A stretch of DNA of 64,000 nucleotides, taken from the NCBI GenBank assembly GCA_943736015.1, contig OX031070.1, forward strand, positions 38,494,173 to 38,558,172, given 5' to 3'. The first letter of the stretch is position 1; each line of letters begins with the position of its first letter. The notes under the pieces are model-generated. The model had not been told where the DNA came from. It was given only the letters and a program-made list of their open reading frames with translations, and did not search any database. Position numbers and translations under genes: made by a program. Below are positions 53,385 through 63,649 of this stretch, piece after piece. This DNA comes from Tridacna crocea. Taxonomy: Eukaryota; Mollusca; Bivalvia; Cardiida; Cardiidae.

Positions 53385-53630
53385 TCAGTTGATAAATAAG
53401 TACAATACATTTGCACATTTCTATCCCAGCAGAAAATACTTTGATGTCTATCTTCGAAATTATTTGTTGATCAATACTTAAATTGCGAGTTTCCTGAAAA
53501 CAGAGGTAATTGTTATATACTTTTGTAATGAGAATATAGTGGTTTTCGATTTATAAATGATAATTCTCAGCGGGAAAAAAGGGAAAGAGTGGCTCGGTTA
53601 AAGTACATGTTGTACAATCATACTTACTTT
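53385..53630. repeat. Family J dispersed repeat
   Basis: TTGATGTCTATCTTCGAAATTA, AACAGAGGTAATTGTTATA and TGGCTCGGTTAAAGTACATG line up with the J copies at 6215 and 14255. A weak relative sits near 62270-62400. Confidence 0.6.
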
Positions 53631-53689
53631 TAATCAAAGAAAATTTTGTTGGAAAATGTTATAAGGGAAATAGTTGTTTTTTGTTGGAT

Positions 53690-53862
53690 ACTTTCTCTCA
53701 TAACTATCGTGGACACAATGGTCTGCAACGGGCAGGTAATAAATCCTGTCGCAATGACTATCATCAATCCTCGGAACGAGACGGACCGAGCCTGAGACTG
53801 AACGCACGACCCCTTGTTCTCGAGTCCTGCACGCTACCGACTGAGCTACCGGTGCTCGGCGC
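53690..53862 (-). mobile_element. tRNA-derived SINE
   Basis: On the minus strand GCACCGGTAGCTCAGTCGGT is a strong A-box head, with GGGGTCGTGCGTTCAGTCTC at the B-box position, then ATTGATGATAGTCATTGCG. It is related to 9800-10105. Confidence 0.75.
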
Positions 53863-53899
53863 ATATACGTTAAAACACAGACAAATCTACAGTAGTGTC

Positions 53900-54623
53900 C
53901 ATTATCTCCCGCTAGATGGCATTCTATAAATATTCATCTATTTCATTTGGGCAGTCTGTGTACAGAACCGAACAGTTTTCCTACTCGACAACCGTTACTT
54001 TGAATTTCAAACTAAAATAAACGTTTACTAAATAAAACACTACCTCGTGCAACTCACTCAGCTATGATCAGCAGTTTAGAGAAATCTGGAGCTAAAGCAG
54101 GTCTCATTTCTCCTCAAACGTATTGATAAAAGCTATTTTCTACATTGCTATTTTATAGAGCGTAATATTACAGTCTGTCTGCTTTCGGGGCTAGTGATGC
54201 GTCATCATCCTCGGATACCCCGGGGTCTCCCTATTTGCTACGCTACATCGACCCCTGGGACAATTAGTTGAACTTCCTTCGCTTTACCGCTGGCCGAATG
54301 CTGGCTTTTCATTGGTTCCATCATCATTTTGTGATGGGCGAGTGTACTGTGCGCTATGACGTTTCGTATCGATTTTTGGCGGCTCGCTTTACCGCTGGCC
54401 GAATGCTGGCTTTTCATTGGTTCTATCATCATTTTGTGATGGGCGAGTGGACTGTACGGTATGACGTTTCGTATCGATTTTCGGCGGCTGATTCAAAGTT
54501 TTATTAGTCAATTGTCCCAGGGTCGATGTAGCGTAGCAAATAGGGAGACCCTGGGGTATCCGAGGATGATGCGTCATATAAGACAGGTCGAATCTTCGAA
54601 GAATACGACATGTGCAGACAATG
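53900..54623 (+). mobile_element. Family F element, copy 3, itself interrupted
   Basis: CATTATCTCCCGCTAG to GACATGTGCAGACAATG with flanks CAGTAGTGTC (53890-53899) and CTGTAGTGTC (54624-54633). It is split by a 363-bp terminal-inverted-repeat element at ATGCGTCAT. Removing that insert and one duplicate restores a normal F. Confidence 0.93.
54206..54568. mobile_element. 363-bp element with 57-bp inverted repeats and 9-bp target duplication
   Basis: Ends CATCCTCGGATACCCC and GGGGTATCCGAGGATG. The inverted repeats extend about 57 bp with one substitution and one indel. The flanks ATGCGTCAT (54197-54205 and 54569-54577) are identical. The inside is a 105-bp direct duplication starting CGCTTTACCGCTGGCC at 54280 and 54385. 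No protein is encoded. A 9-bp duplication with long inverted repeats is typical of Mutator-like elements. Confidence 0.94.
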
Positions 54624-54788
54624 CTGTAGTGTCGTTTTGTTATAGAATTAAGAAATCAATATAAGACATGTTTATGGAATACAAAGGCTTATTGCATCTG
54701 CAAAAAGGATCGACCCATGCGAGCCTGCGCGGCGTGTCCAAAGATCATACTGCCTCACAATCCAGTCAGTAGTTAGACTGACTAACTT

Positions 54789-55014
54789 TTAACTATATAC
54801 CACACACTCCCAACTTTTAACGACCCTTAGAAAGAAGCCTTTTGAAATCATTGTGGGAAAAAGGAGTAAATGCTGGTAACCAGCATTTTCTCCTTTTCCC
54901 ACAATGTTTTCTGTTCTATCAAGAAAAAAATTGAGTCATTTTCGCCACTTTTAATTTATCGTCTGCAATTGCATTCAATTTAGTCTAAAATTTTGTCGTT
55001 TCATAAAGAGTTAA
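54789..55014. repeat. Family A hairpin element
   Basis: TTAACTATATACCACACAC to TTTCATAAAGAGTTAA. The stem is intact on GGTAACC except for GGAGTAAATG against CATTTTCTCC. Confidence 0.9.
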
Positions 55015-55071
55015 AGAGCCATAACTATGCGGTGGCTTGCTTGGTAAAATGTAGGTCTATCATAATTGGCT

Positions 55072-55327
55072 TGCAACATGGGAAAAAGGACATTCGGACA
55101 TTTGCGTAAAGTGTCGTCTCGGATCAGCCTGCGCAGTCTACACAGGCTAATCCAAGACGGCACTTTATGATTGCATTTGATTTTGTGCTACAGTACACTT
55201 GTGCAAAACAGAAAATTGCATAAAAACGGAAAGTGTCGTTTCGGATTAGCCTGCGCGGACTGCGCAGGCTGATCCGAAACGGCACTTTACGCAGATGTCC
55301 GAATGCCCCTTTTCGCGTGTTGCAAAC
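55072..55327. repeat. Family D element, complete
   Basis: GCAACATGGGAAAAAGGACAT to ATGCCCCTTTTCGCGTGTTGC. Two palindromes around GATCAGCCTGCGCAG and GATTAGCCTGCGCGG are joined by AAACAGAAAATTGCATAAA. Confidence 0.92.
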
Positions 55328-55799
55328 CGTATATATACGAATGCATTAAACCCCCTTTTTACCAAAGCATGACTAAAACAAATCCGCTAATTTAAAGTGA
55401 CAGATATATCAGAATGGGACAGAATAACCAGTTTCTAAATATTCAAATCAGTGTGACGGATTGACATAATCTGTATAATTTTATATCGGAACGTCAATTC
55501 TATTCTGTAATCTGACAGATATAAGATTTTGATTCTCACCATTTGGCAATCTCGAGTTTGAAAGATCAAGGCTAAGAAAGACTTGGAAAACAATGTGGAA
55601 AAACAAGAAAAAATGATGATTATCAGCATTTATATTTTTCCCTCCAGATTTTAACAAAGTTTCGTCGAAAAAGGTGTCAAGCACTACTCAAATAAATTGA
55701 ATTCACAATACAAGTGCCATTTTTTACAGAATCACAACGTAAAAAGTGGCAAATTTTGACCGAATAAAAGCAACCTCTTTCCAAAGAATTGTTACTTCT

Positions 55800-56150
55800 A
55801 TTCTATTCCAAAAATGGATACTCGCATTCGAATAATGGCAACTTACATTCAAACTGTGGCTACTTACGTTCAAATTATTTCTATTTTCATTCAAATAATG
55901 GCTACTTGCATTCAAATTATTGCCATTTTTATTGAAATAACGGCTATTTGCATTAAAATTACGGCTCCTTGATTTCAAGTACTGATTGTATGCATTTCAA
56001 TACATGTAATGGCTCCTTGCATTCAAATTGTGGCTATTTGCATTCAGATGATATAGTTTCTTTGATTTCTAACGAAAAATGGCAGCATGCATTCAAAAAT
56101 TGGCTCCATGCTCCTAACGTAATTGTTACTTGCATTCAAAAAATGGCTTT
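55800..56150. repeat. 21-bp degenerate minisatellite
   Basis: About fifteen imperfect units of ATTCAAATAATGGCTACTTGC. The period stays at 20-22 bp although units differ at many sites. The 21-bp period gives an Asn/Ser/His-rich open frame on the minus strand. Confidence 0.85.
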
Positions 56151-56281
56151 AATATAATAGCAACTTGAATAGAAGTTCAAATAATAGCTATTACTCTACA
56201 AGGATTTAAGAAACGAAAGATGCCTACAAGTACATAACACTGATCCCTAAGCTTCTAAGCGCAACTCACTGACTTTTGGAG

Positions 56282-56345
56282 AACAGTGTAGATCAAGATC
56301 AGACTGCACAGAACGTGCAGTCTGATCTTGGTTCTACACTGTTTG
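56282..56345. repeat. Family E hairpin, best copy
   Basis: AGTGTAGATCAAGATCAGAC and GTCTGATCTTGGTTCTACAC around TGCACAGAACGTGCA. Confidence 0.9.
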
Positions 56346-56349
56346 ATTA

Positions 56350-57090
56350 GGATGTAACCCCCCCCCCCAATTAATTTAAAAAAAAAAAGAACAACAAACT
56401 TTCGGTTTATACTATCGGCTTGAAAATTACCTTTCAATTATTTACCGGAATAAAGGCTGATCAAGATGACGCGAGCATGTGTCATAGTGCAGATAAAAGG
56501 TACCCTTTGAAAAAGAGTGTTAAAAAAGCTTAAATGAATCTATTTTGAGTCAGAGTTAGACTAAAATGACAATTTAGTGTTCCTGACTGTTCTATTTTGT
56601 TACGTAATGCAACATTTTATTTTACACGTACGAGTTGATTCCACGGGGAGTCTATAAATGTAATGTTAGAAATTTTATCTCATGCTAACAACATTCCTTT
56701 GAGATTTCGACAAGTTCTCGAGTACCGAATTGGTGCACTGGATGATTTTTTGCGTGGAATAACTTCAAAATGAAAAGTCAAAGATTTTTTTTTTACTTTT
56801 GTCACATAGATTTACTTGAACATGGTTTAGGCTCTGACCGCATGGGGATAGAAAACTGGCACTTAAGTGGGCAAAGATTCCACATCTGACAGTCTTTAAT
56901 ATATTCCTAAAATTATATGATAACAAAGCCCGCTTTGTAATAATATTTGTAACGCAATGACACTTGCAATGTAATAATAATTGCAATGTAGTAATAATAA
57001 TTTCAATGTAATTAAAATTTGCAATGTAACAGTAAATACAGTAAATACAAATGAGCCATGCTCTGTGGCGAGGGGGGGAGAGGGGGACGG
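56350..57090. other. No gene seen
   Basis: AT-rich; a short ladder of TGCAATGTAATAATAATT near 56950-57040. A worn C left end (GAGCCATGCTCTG) occurs at about 57052. Confidence 0.45.
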
Positions 57091-57094
57091 GGGC

Positions 57095-57318
57095 TTGACC
57101 CATTACCACATAATCCCTACATTTGACGCCCCTGATAAAGAAGCCCTTAGAAAACATTGTGGGAAAAGGAGAAAACGCTGGTAACCAGCATTTTCTCCTT
57201 TTCCCACAATGTTTTCTACCCTTCACAAGACAAATTTCAATTTTTCAGTTACCTTTATTTTGTCGTCTGCAAATGCTTTCGATTTGGACAATCCTAAACC
57301 TTTGTCGTTTGGTAATGC
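57095..57318. repeat. Family A hairpin element
   Basis: TTGACCCATTACCACATAATC to GTCGTTTGGTAATGC. One arm carries AAAACGCTGG against CCAGCATTTT. Confidence 0.9.
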
Positions 57319-57783
57319 AGATCTGCGAAAAACCGTCCGCGCAGGCCGACCTTGGCCAATACCTTTCGCTATTGGTCAATTCTATGCATGTCACAGGACC
57401 AGTGTACCTCAGGATTCAGTTGGTTTTCAGTAACTATAGACCCATAGCTATAATAATGACTTGATAGGTTTGATGTAGAACGGAGAAGCATTAAGTGCCC
57501 TTTCGCCAGAGCATGGGTCAAATGTAATTATAGATGCAAACATCATATATAGCCTCGCAAATGTATAACATTAATTGCAATATTAACAATAATTGCAATG
57601 TTTTTTGCTGAAATGTATGGAAAGGGAACTTTGTCGTAATAACTGTCTTTAGGCTTGTGTTTGCTGCTCCCCTGCGTGAGAACATTCTTACTTCCCAAAG
57701 GTCGAAATAACCACAAAAATTGTTATCTAAATTTGAATATTCAGTAGGTCTAAATATAATAAGATCTTGACAATCTTAAGGCA

Positions 57784-58222
57784 TCATTTCATGATTTCCA
57801 GTAGTTTCTCAAGAAATCACGGTGGAATATTTTTTGATATTTCATGGTTACGACCAGTGAAAACCCGATCTTATTTTCTAACTCTTCAATTGATGACGGG
57901 ACACAATTGTTCCCACGCACTTGTTACCTAGGTAAACAGCGAGTGCCATCCAGCCAGATGAAAATATGACGTAAATTACCCTACGCACTTGACGTAAAAT
58001 TGTAGTGCGTAGTAATATGCAAAAGGGGTACGTCAAGGGGAATTACCGAAAATTACTGAACTGGGTTTTGATGTAAGCCCCCCCCCCCAAAAAAAAAGTG
58101 TTAGAAGCATGAAATAAACAAATTTCTTTTTTTCCGTGAAAGATTGAAAGTTATTCCCTCGAGTGAATATCATCGGTAATATTTTCACGAGTGGCTGCTG
58201 CGCCACTTGTGAGAATATTACC
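57784..58222. repeat. Family B element, diverged
   Basis: ATTTCATGATTTCCAGTAG to ATTACCGATGATGTTC. The CRE-like site is altered (TGACGTAAAT), and the hairpin apex has an extra GCT (GGCTGCTGCGCC). Confidence 0.8.
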
Positions 58223-58239
58223 GATGATGTTCCCTTGTA

Positions 58240-58900
58240 TTCCATGAAATACTCATCAAATGATTTCAAATGAATGGAACTTTCGGGCATCCATAATACG
58301 CTGATATACTCGTCGTGTATCATAGGGACAAAATTTCATTAACCGAAAAAGTATCTATAATTAGTATCTAATGATCTCAAAATAAAAGACCATTTTTGAC
58401 TACCGTAAGGCGTTGATATTCTAAACGTGTACTATATGAACCAAAATAAGTGTGACAGAAAAACTTTCGTATCCCATGAAATAAACCCCGTATTACCCTC
58501 TCAAAATGAAACGCCCATTTATATTGATTCGGTCAGGATTTGAGATACTATTTGTGTATCACAAGGCAGAACTTGGTACACCAGAAAAAGTATACCATAT
58601 TTTTGAGATTAAACTCTCCTTATATTGATATCAAATAGTCTTCAATAAATGGATGGCCCTTTTATGCCTCCATAAGGCCTCCATAAGGCTTTGATCATTA
58701 TACTTGTCGAGTTTTACAAATGAAGAATTCAGCAGGGTAGAAAAAGTTTTTCTTACTTGTGAGGAAAAAAAAAGAGAGCAAAACTCTCTGTGAATTTGGC
58801 ATCAAATAATCTTAAAATGAAGGCCGTTCTAGGCTTCTGTAAGCAGTTTGTATACGCCTCGCGTTTTACGAGGTTGCAATTGAATGTGGCCGAGATAGTA
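58240..58900. repeat. Ancient tandem repeat, about 110-165 bp spacing
   Basis: Blocks resembling ATCAAATAATCTTAAAATGAA, then GCC..TTCTAGGCTTC, TAAGGC..TTGATAT and a G/A-rich end recur near 58257, 58366, 58500, 58628 and 58797. Similarity is weak and read by eye. Confidence 0.45.
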
Positions 58901-59069
58901 TTCCGTACTTTTAAGAAGCGAATGTACCGAAGAAATTAGCATTTCTAGTCATTTTCGCAATAACCACATTTATATTGACGACATAGACGGTGTCCCGATG
59001 TTATAAATAACTCCAGGGTTAATAGATACCAGGCTCTTGAATGTATTTCCTCGATGTATTTACATATGC

Positions 59070-59822
59070 CTGCAACACATGAAAAGGGGCAATCGAGCAT
59101 TAGCGTAAAGTGTCGTCTCGGATTAGCCTGCGCAGTCCGCGCAGGCTAATCCGAGACGGCACTTTACGACTACACTAGATTTTGTCCAACAGTATAGACT
59201 TGCCCAAAAACAGAAAATTACATAAAAACGGAAAGTATCGTTTTGGATTAGTCTGCACGCAGTCCGCGCAGGCTAATCTGAGACGGCACTTTACGACTAC
59301 ACCAATTTTTTTTCCATCAGTAGACTTGTGCAACACAGAAAATTGCATAAAAAACGAAAAAAGTCGATTCGGACTAGCCTGCGCGGAGTGCGCAGGCTGA
59401 TTCGAAACGACACTTTACGCAGACATCCGAATGCCCCTCATTATCTCCCGCTAGATGGCATTCTATAAATACTCATCTATCTGATATGAGCATCCTGGGT
59501 ACAGAACCGAACCACTTTCCTACGCGACAACCGTTACTTTGAATTTAAAACAGAAAAAAAAGGTTTACCCAATAAAACGCTACCTCGTGCAATTCACTCA
59601 ACTATGATCACCAGTTTAACGAAATCTGTTGCTAAAGCAGGTCTCATTTCTCCTCAAACGTATTGATACGTAAAAGCTATTTTCAACATTGCTACTTTAT
59701 AGAGCGTAATATTACAGTCAGCCCGCTTTCGGGGCTAGTAGTGATGCGTCATATAAGACAGTCGAATCTTCGAAGAATATGACATGCGCAGACAACGGAA
59801 TGCCCCTTTGCGCGTGTTGCAG
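59070..59822. repeat. Family D element with an extra palindrome, interrupted by F
   Basis: GCAACACATGAAAAGGGGCA to ATGCCCCTTTGCGCGTGTTGC. Three GC-rich palindromes (near 59123, 59249 and 59378) instead of two: one unit with its AAAATTACATAAAA spacer has been duplicated. A family F element sits just before the right end. Confidence 0.9.
59439..59797 (+). mobile_element. Family F element, copy 4, inside family D
   Basis: CATTATCTCCCGCTAG to GACATGCGCAGACAACG. The flanks GAATGCCCCT at 59429-59438 and 59798-59807 are identical, and intact D elements contain this word once. This copy fixes the F boundaries and the 10-bp duplication best. Confidence 0.96.
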
Positions 59823-59932
59823 GCCAATACCCTAAGCCTTCTGAATTGACAATGTCTATACCTTAAATCAGTAGAAACGGGTGAATCGCTGCGAATACAA
59901 GGTCTTTTGAACTAGAATATTTCATGTAAAAT

Positions 59933-60001
59933 CGGACAGTGTGGCTGAAAGATCAGACTGCACGTTCTGTGCAGTCTGATCTTTGATCTACACTTTCCGC
60001 A
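59933..60001. repeat. Family E hairpin
   Basis: AAGATCAGACTGCACGTTCTG and TGTGCAGTCTGATCTTTG; the AAAGATC/GATCTTT extension is present on both arms. Confidence 0.87.
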
Positions 60002-60480
60002 AATGGTACCGAGGATTACGTCTGGAACCTTAAGGATAAACAATATTTTATCTGTCTCACTGAATTAGTGGACAAATAAATACAGATATGTTTGCCGTGT
60101 TGAGGAAAACTTATGATTAACAAGAAACGCTTAGCAGTCTTGGAACGCTATGTTTATGCCCACCAGAAGAAAATGCGTCTATGACAGATATTCGAACTTG
60201 TTCCTTCCGCAGTGACGGCTCAATAGCATTCGAGAGCAATGCATGAAACGAATTTCTTGTCCTACAGTTCAAGGACAGGCATTTCCGGCTTCAAGAGAAA
60301 TATTGCCCCCCTCCCTTTTCCCCGAAGTATGGAATTCCTTGGATCAGCGTTACGACGGCTGCTCGCTCTTATGTGACCTGACATTTCAACGAATATATTT
60401 CTCAGATGCGGTTAGATAACTATGATTTAGGCATGTTGTCGCTTAGATTGCAGTACTTTATGTATTATGTAGAGCCGGAG
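60002..60480. other. No gene seen
   Basis: No exon-like block. Near 60475-60515, GAGGCGAGGTGAAG...CACCACGGCCGTGAACAAG is a scrap of the palindrome-ended element found at 41.2 and 47.1 kb, just before the 166-bp array. Confidence 0.45.
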
Positions 60481-60514
60481 GCGAGGTGAAGAAATGTTTC
60501 ACCACGGCCGTGAA

Positions 60515-62260
60515 CAAGTTTCCAAGTTTTCCTTCTTTGTTCCTATATCACAAACTTGTGACCCCCGGGGCGGGGCCAGTTTTGACCCCAGGGGCATCAT
60601 AGAACAATCTTGGTAGAGGTCGACTAGGAGATGCTACATACCAAATATAAAAGCTCTGCACCTTCTGGTTTCAGAGAAGAAGATTTTTTTACTTCTTTGT
60701 TCCTATGTTTCAAACTAGTGACCCCCAAGGCTGGGCCAGTTTAGACCCCAGGGACATGATGTGAACAAACTTGGTAGAGGTCAGCTAGCAGATGCTTCAT
60801 ACCAAACATCAAAGCTCTACTCCTTCTTGTTTCAGAGAAGAAGATTTTTAAAGTTTTCCTTCTTTGTTCCTATAATTCAAACTTGTGACCCCCGGGGCGG
60901 GGCCAGTTTTGACCCCAGGGGCATCATATGAACAATCTTGGTAGAGGTCGACTAGGAGCTGCTACATACCAAATATCAAAACTCTAGCCTTGTAGTTACA
61001 AAGAAGAAGATTTTTAAAGCTTTCCTCTTTTGTTCTTAAGTTTCAAACTTGTGACCCTCGGGACGGGGCCAGTTTTGACCCCAGGGGCATCATGTGAACA
61101 AACTTGGTAGAGGTCCACTAGGAGATGCTACATACCAAATATCAAAGCTCTGCACCACCTAGTTTCAGAGAAGAAGAATTTTAAAGTTTTCCTTCTTTGT
61201 TCCTATGTTTCAAACTTGTGACCCACGGGGCAGGGCCAGTTTTGACCCCAGGGGCATCATATGAACAATCTTGGTAGAGGTCCACTAGGAGATGCTACAT
61301 ACCAAATATCAAAGCTCTGCACCACCTAGTTTCAGAGAAGAAGATTTTTAAGGTTTTCCTTCTTTGTTTCTAAGTTTCAAACTTGTGACCCCAAGGGTGG
61401 GGCAAGTTTTGACCCAAGGGGCATCATATGAACAATCTTGGTAGAGGTCCACTAGGAGATGCTACATACCAAATATAAAAGCTCTGCACCACCTAGTTAC
61501 AGAGGAGAAGAATTTTAAAGTTTTCCTTCTTTGTTCCTATGTTCCAAACTTGTGATCCCCGGGGCAGGGCCAGTTCTGACCCCAAGGGCATCATGTGAAC
61601 AATCTTGGTAGAAGTCCACTAGGAGATGCTACATACCAAATATCAAAGCTCTGCACCACCTAGTTTCAGAGAAGAAGATTCTTGAAGTTTTCCTCCTTTG
61701 TTCCTATGTTTCAAACTTGTGACCCCCGCGGCGGGGCCAGTTTTGACCCCAGGGGCATCATATGAACAATCTTGGTAGAGGTCTACCTGGAGATGCTACA
61801 TACCAAATATCAAAGCTTTGCACCACCTAGTTTCAGAGAAGAAGGTTTTTTAAGTTTTCCTTCCCCGTTCCTGTTTCAAACTTATGACCCCCGGGGCGGG
61901 GCCAGTTTTGACCCCAGGGGCATCATATGAACATTCTTGGTAGAGGTCCAATAGGAGATACTACATACCAAATATCAAAGCTCTACGCCTTCTAGTTTCA
62001 GAGAAGAAGATTTTCAAAGATTTTGCTATTTTTTTTTTCCTTTTGGTTGCCATGGCAACCAGAATTATGGCTGGAATTCAATCTCTTGAACAACTTTGGT
62101 AGAGCTTCACCTAAGAAACATCCCTGCCAACTTTCATCAAGATTGGCCCAGTGGATTAGGAGGAGATGTTTAAAGGAATTGTGGACGACGGACGACGCAC
62201 GACGGACATTGGGCGATCACAATAGCTCACCATGAGCACTTTGTGCTCAGGTGAGCTAAA
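60515..62260 (+). mobile_element. 166-bp tandem array with pearl-like 3' tail
   Basis: Nine copies of a 159-170-bp unit; the landmark GGGGCATCATATGAACAATC recurs near 60592, 60751, 60921, 61085, 61252, 61420, 61585, 61752 and 61917. Each unit also has TTTCCTTCTTTGTTCC, TGACCCCCGGGGCGGGGCC and AGAGAAGAAGATTTTT. It is followed by GGTTGCCATGGCAACC, GGACGACGGACGACG and AGCACTTTGTGCTCAGGTGAG. A core array plus fixed tail is the layout described for bivalve pearl/Helitron-like non-autonomous elements. Confidence 0.8.
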
Positions 62261-62581
62261 AAAGTGAAGTGGAAAAAAAGTGGCTCTGCTAAAGTTGTAC
62301 AACCACACTCATTTTTAATCGTAGCAAATTTGGTAGGATAACATTACCGTGGAAAGAGCTGTTTTCCCATTAGGGGTCTACTACCTTAAACTAAACTAAG
62401 GCGGGTTAAACATTGTTCCTTTCTTACGTAAGTATTCGTACATACATTACGTATAACTATTACAAAACCAAACTGATTCTGACAGGAATTCAATACCACA
62501 ACACAATACCTACTTGTTCTCGTCCATCCAAATATGAAACTACATGTATGAAGAAAAAAAAAATTAAAGGCAGCGTGTCGA

Positions 62582-62814
62582 TTAAACTCTTTACCAAACG
62601 ACAAAAATTTAGACTGGTCCAAATTGAAAGCACCTGCAGACGACAAAATATACTTAACTCAAAAAATTGAAATTTCTTTCCAGTAGGGTAGAAAACATTG
62701 TGGGAAAAGGAGAAAATGCTGGTTACCAGCATTTTTTCCTTTTCCCACAGTGTTTTCACAAAACCTTCTATCCCAGGGTCAGAAAAGCCAGGCACTGTTT
62801 AGTCAAGTATTTAA
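62582..62814. repeat. Family A hairpin element
   Basis: TTAAACTCTTTACCAAACGAC to GTTTAGTCAAGTATTTAA. The stem is near-intact on GGTTACC. Confidence 0.9.
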
Positions 62815-63020
62815 CATGTTATTGATGTATATATACAAAAATCGACAGAGGCGTGGATCTGTTATTGACAGAATGCCGAAAACAAATAACTCAGCCTACG
62901 ACTTCCATTATTCCGGGTTTTATTCTTTTCTTCTCAATTACATAACTATACATCAGCCATTCTCTGGCAAAACGGGCTTGCATGCATCACCGTGATTCGT
63001 CATGCCGTTGCCAAGCAATT

Positions 63021-63248
63021 GTGACCCTTTACCCCATAAGGCATTTCTATGGTATCTCTAATTGACCCTAAATAACAGCAAGGATGAAGGTGTTTTTATG
63101 GGTATATGACATCTTTTGGCAGCTTAGAAAACTTTGTGACAATAGGTGAAATTGCTCGTCATGAGCAATTTCACCTTTTACCACAATGTTTTCCAAAGGC
63201 TCCAACAAGCAATGTTTAGAAATTAGTATCTATGGAGTAAAGGGTTAA
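63021..63248. repeat. Family A' hairpin element
   Basis: GTGACCCTTTACCCCATAAGG to GAGTAAAGGGTTAA. The stem has GTGACAATAGGTGAAATTGC, with one changed apex base pair (CTCGTCATGAG). Confidence 0.9.
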
Positions 63249-63270
63249 ATAACTGGCAATTTTATCACAT

Positions 63271-63490
63271 TCGAGCCATGCTCTGACAAAAGGGGGCTTA
63301 ATGCATTTCCGTACCAAGCAAGCCATTACATTAACATGAATCGATAAAAATTTCATTTGTCTAATAACCAATAGAACCATTAGATAGTGTGGTCCTTGTA
63401 CATACAGAAAATTGACCATTAGCGAAAAGTTTCGGCCCAGGTCAGCCTGCGTGGACTGCGCAGGCTGACCTGAGTCGATACTTTTCGCAA
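63271..63490 (-). repeat. Family C element
   Basis: GAGCCATGCTCTGACAAAAGG with the palindrome far to the right (GTCAGCCTGCGTGGACTGCG), as in the reverse-oriented copy at 39865-40078. A further C scrap (GACCAAGGTCAGCCTGCGCAG) is at about 63609. Confidence 0.85.
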
Positions 63491-63649
63491 TAAAGTGGCA
63501 AGGTATCACATATTTATTAATCCAAAAATTCCATGTTTTTTTATTGAAAAGCTCAGTCCTGAGGTAAAAACCATCCCTGCAAAAAAATATACCAAAGGCA
63601 AAAGGTTCGACCAAGGTCAGCCTGCGCAGATGGTTTCAATAACGAGTCG

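Noticed and set aside
5887..53862. tRNA genes suggested by A-box and B-box motifs at several places
   Set aside because: The acceptor and anticodon stems do not pair well and the motifs are repeated with shared non-tRNA bodies, so they are SINE heads.
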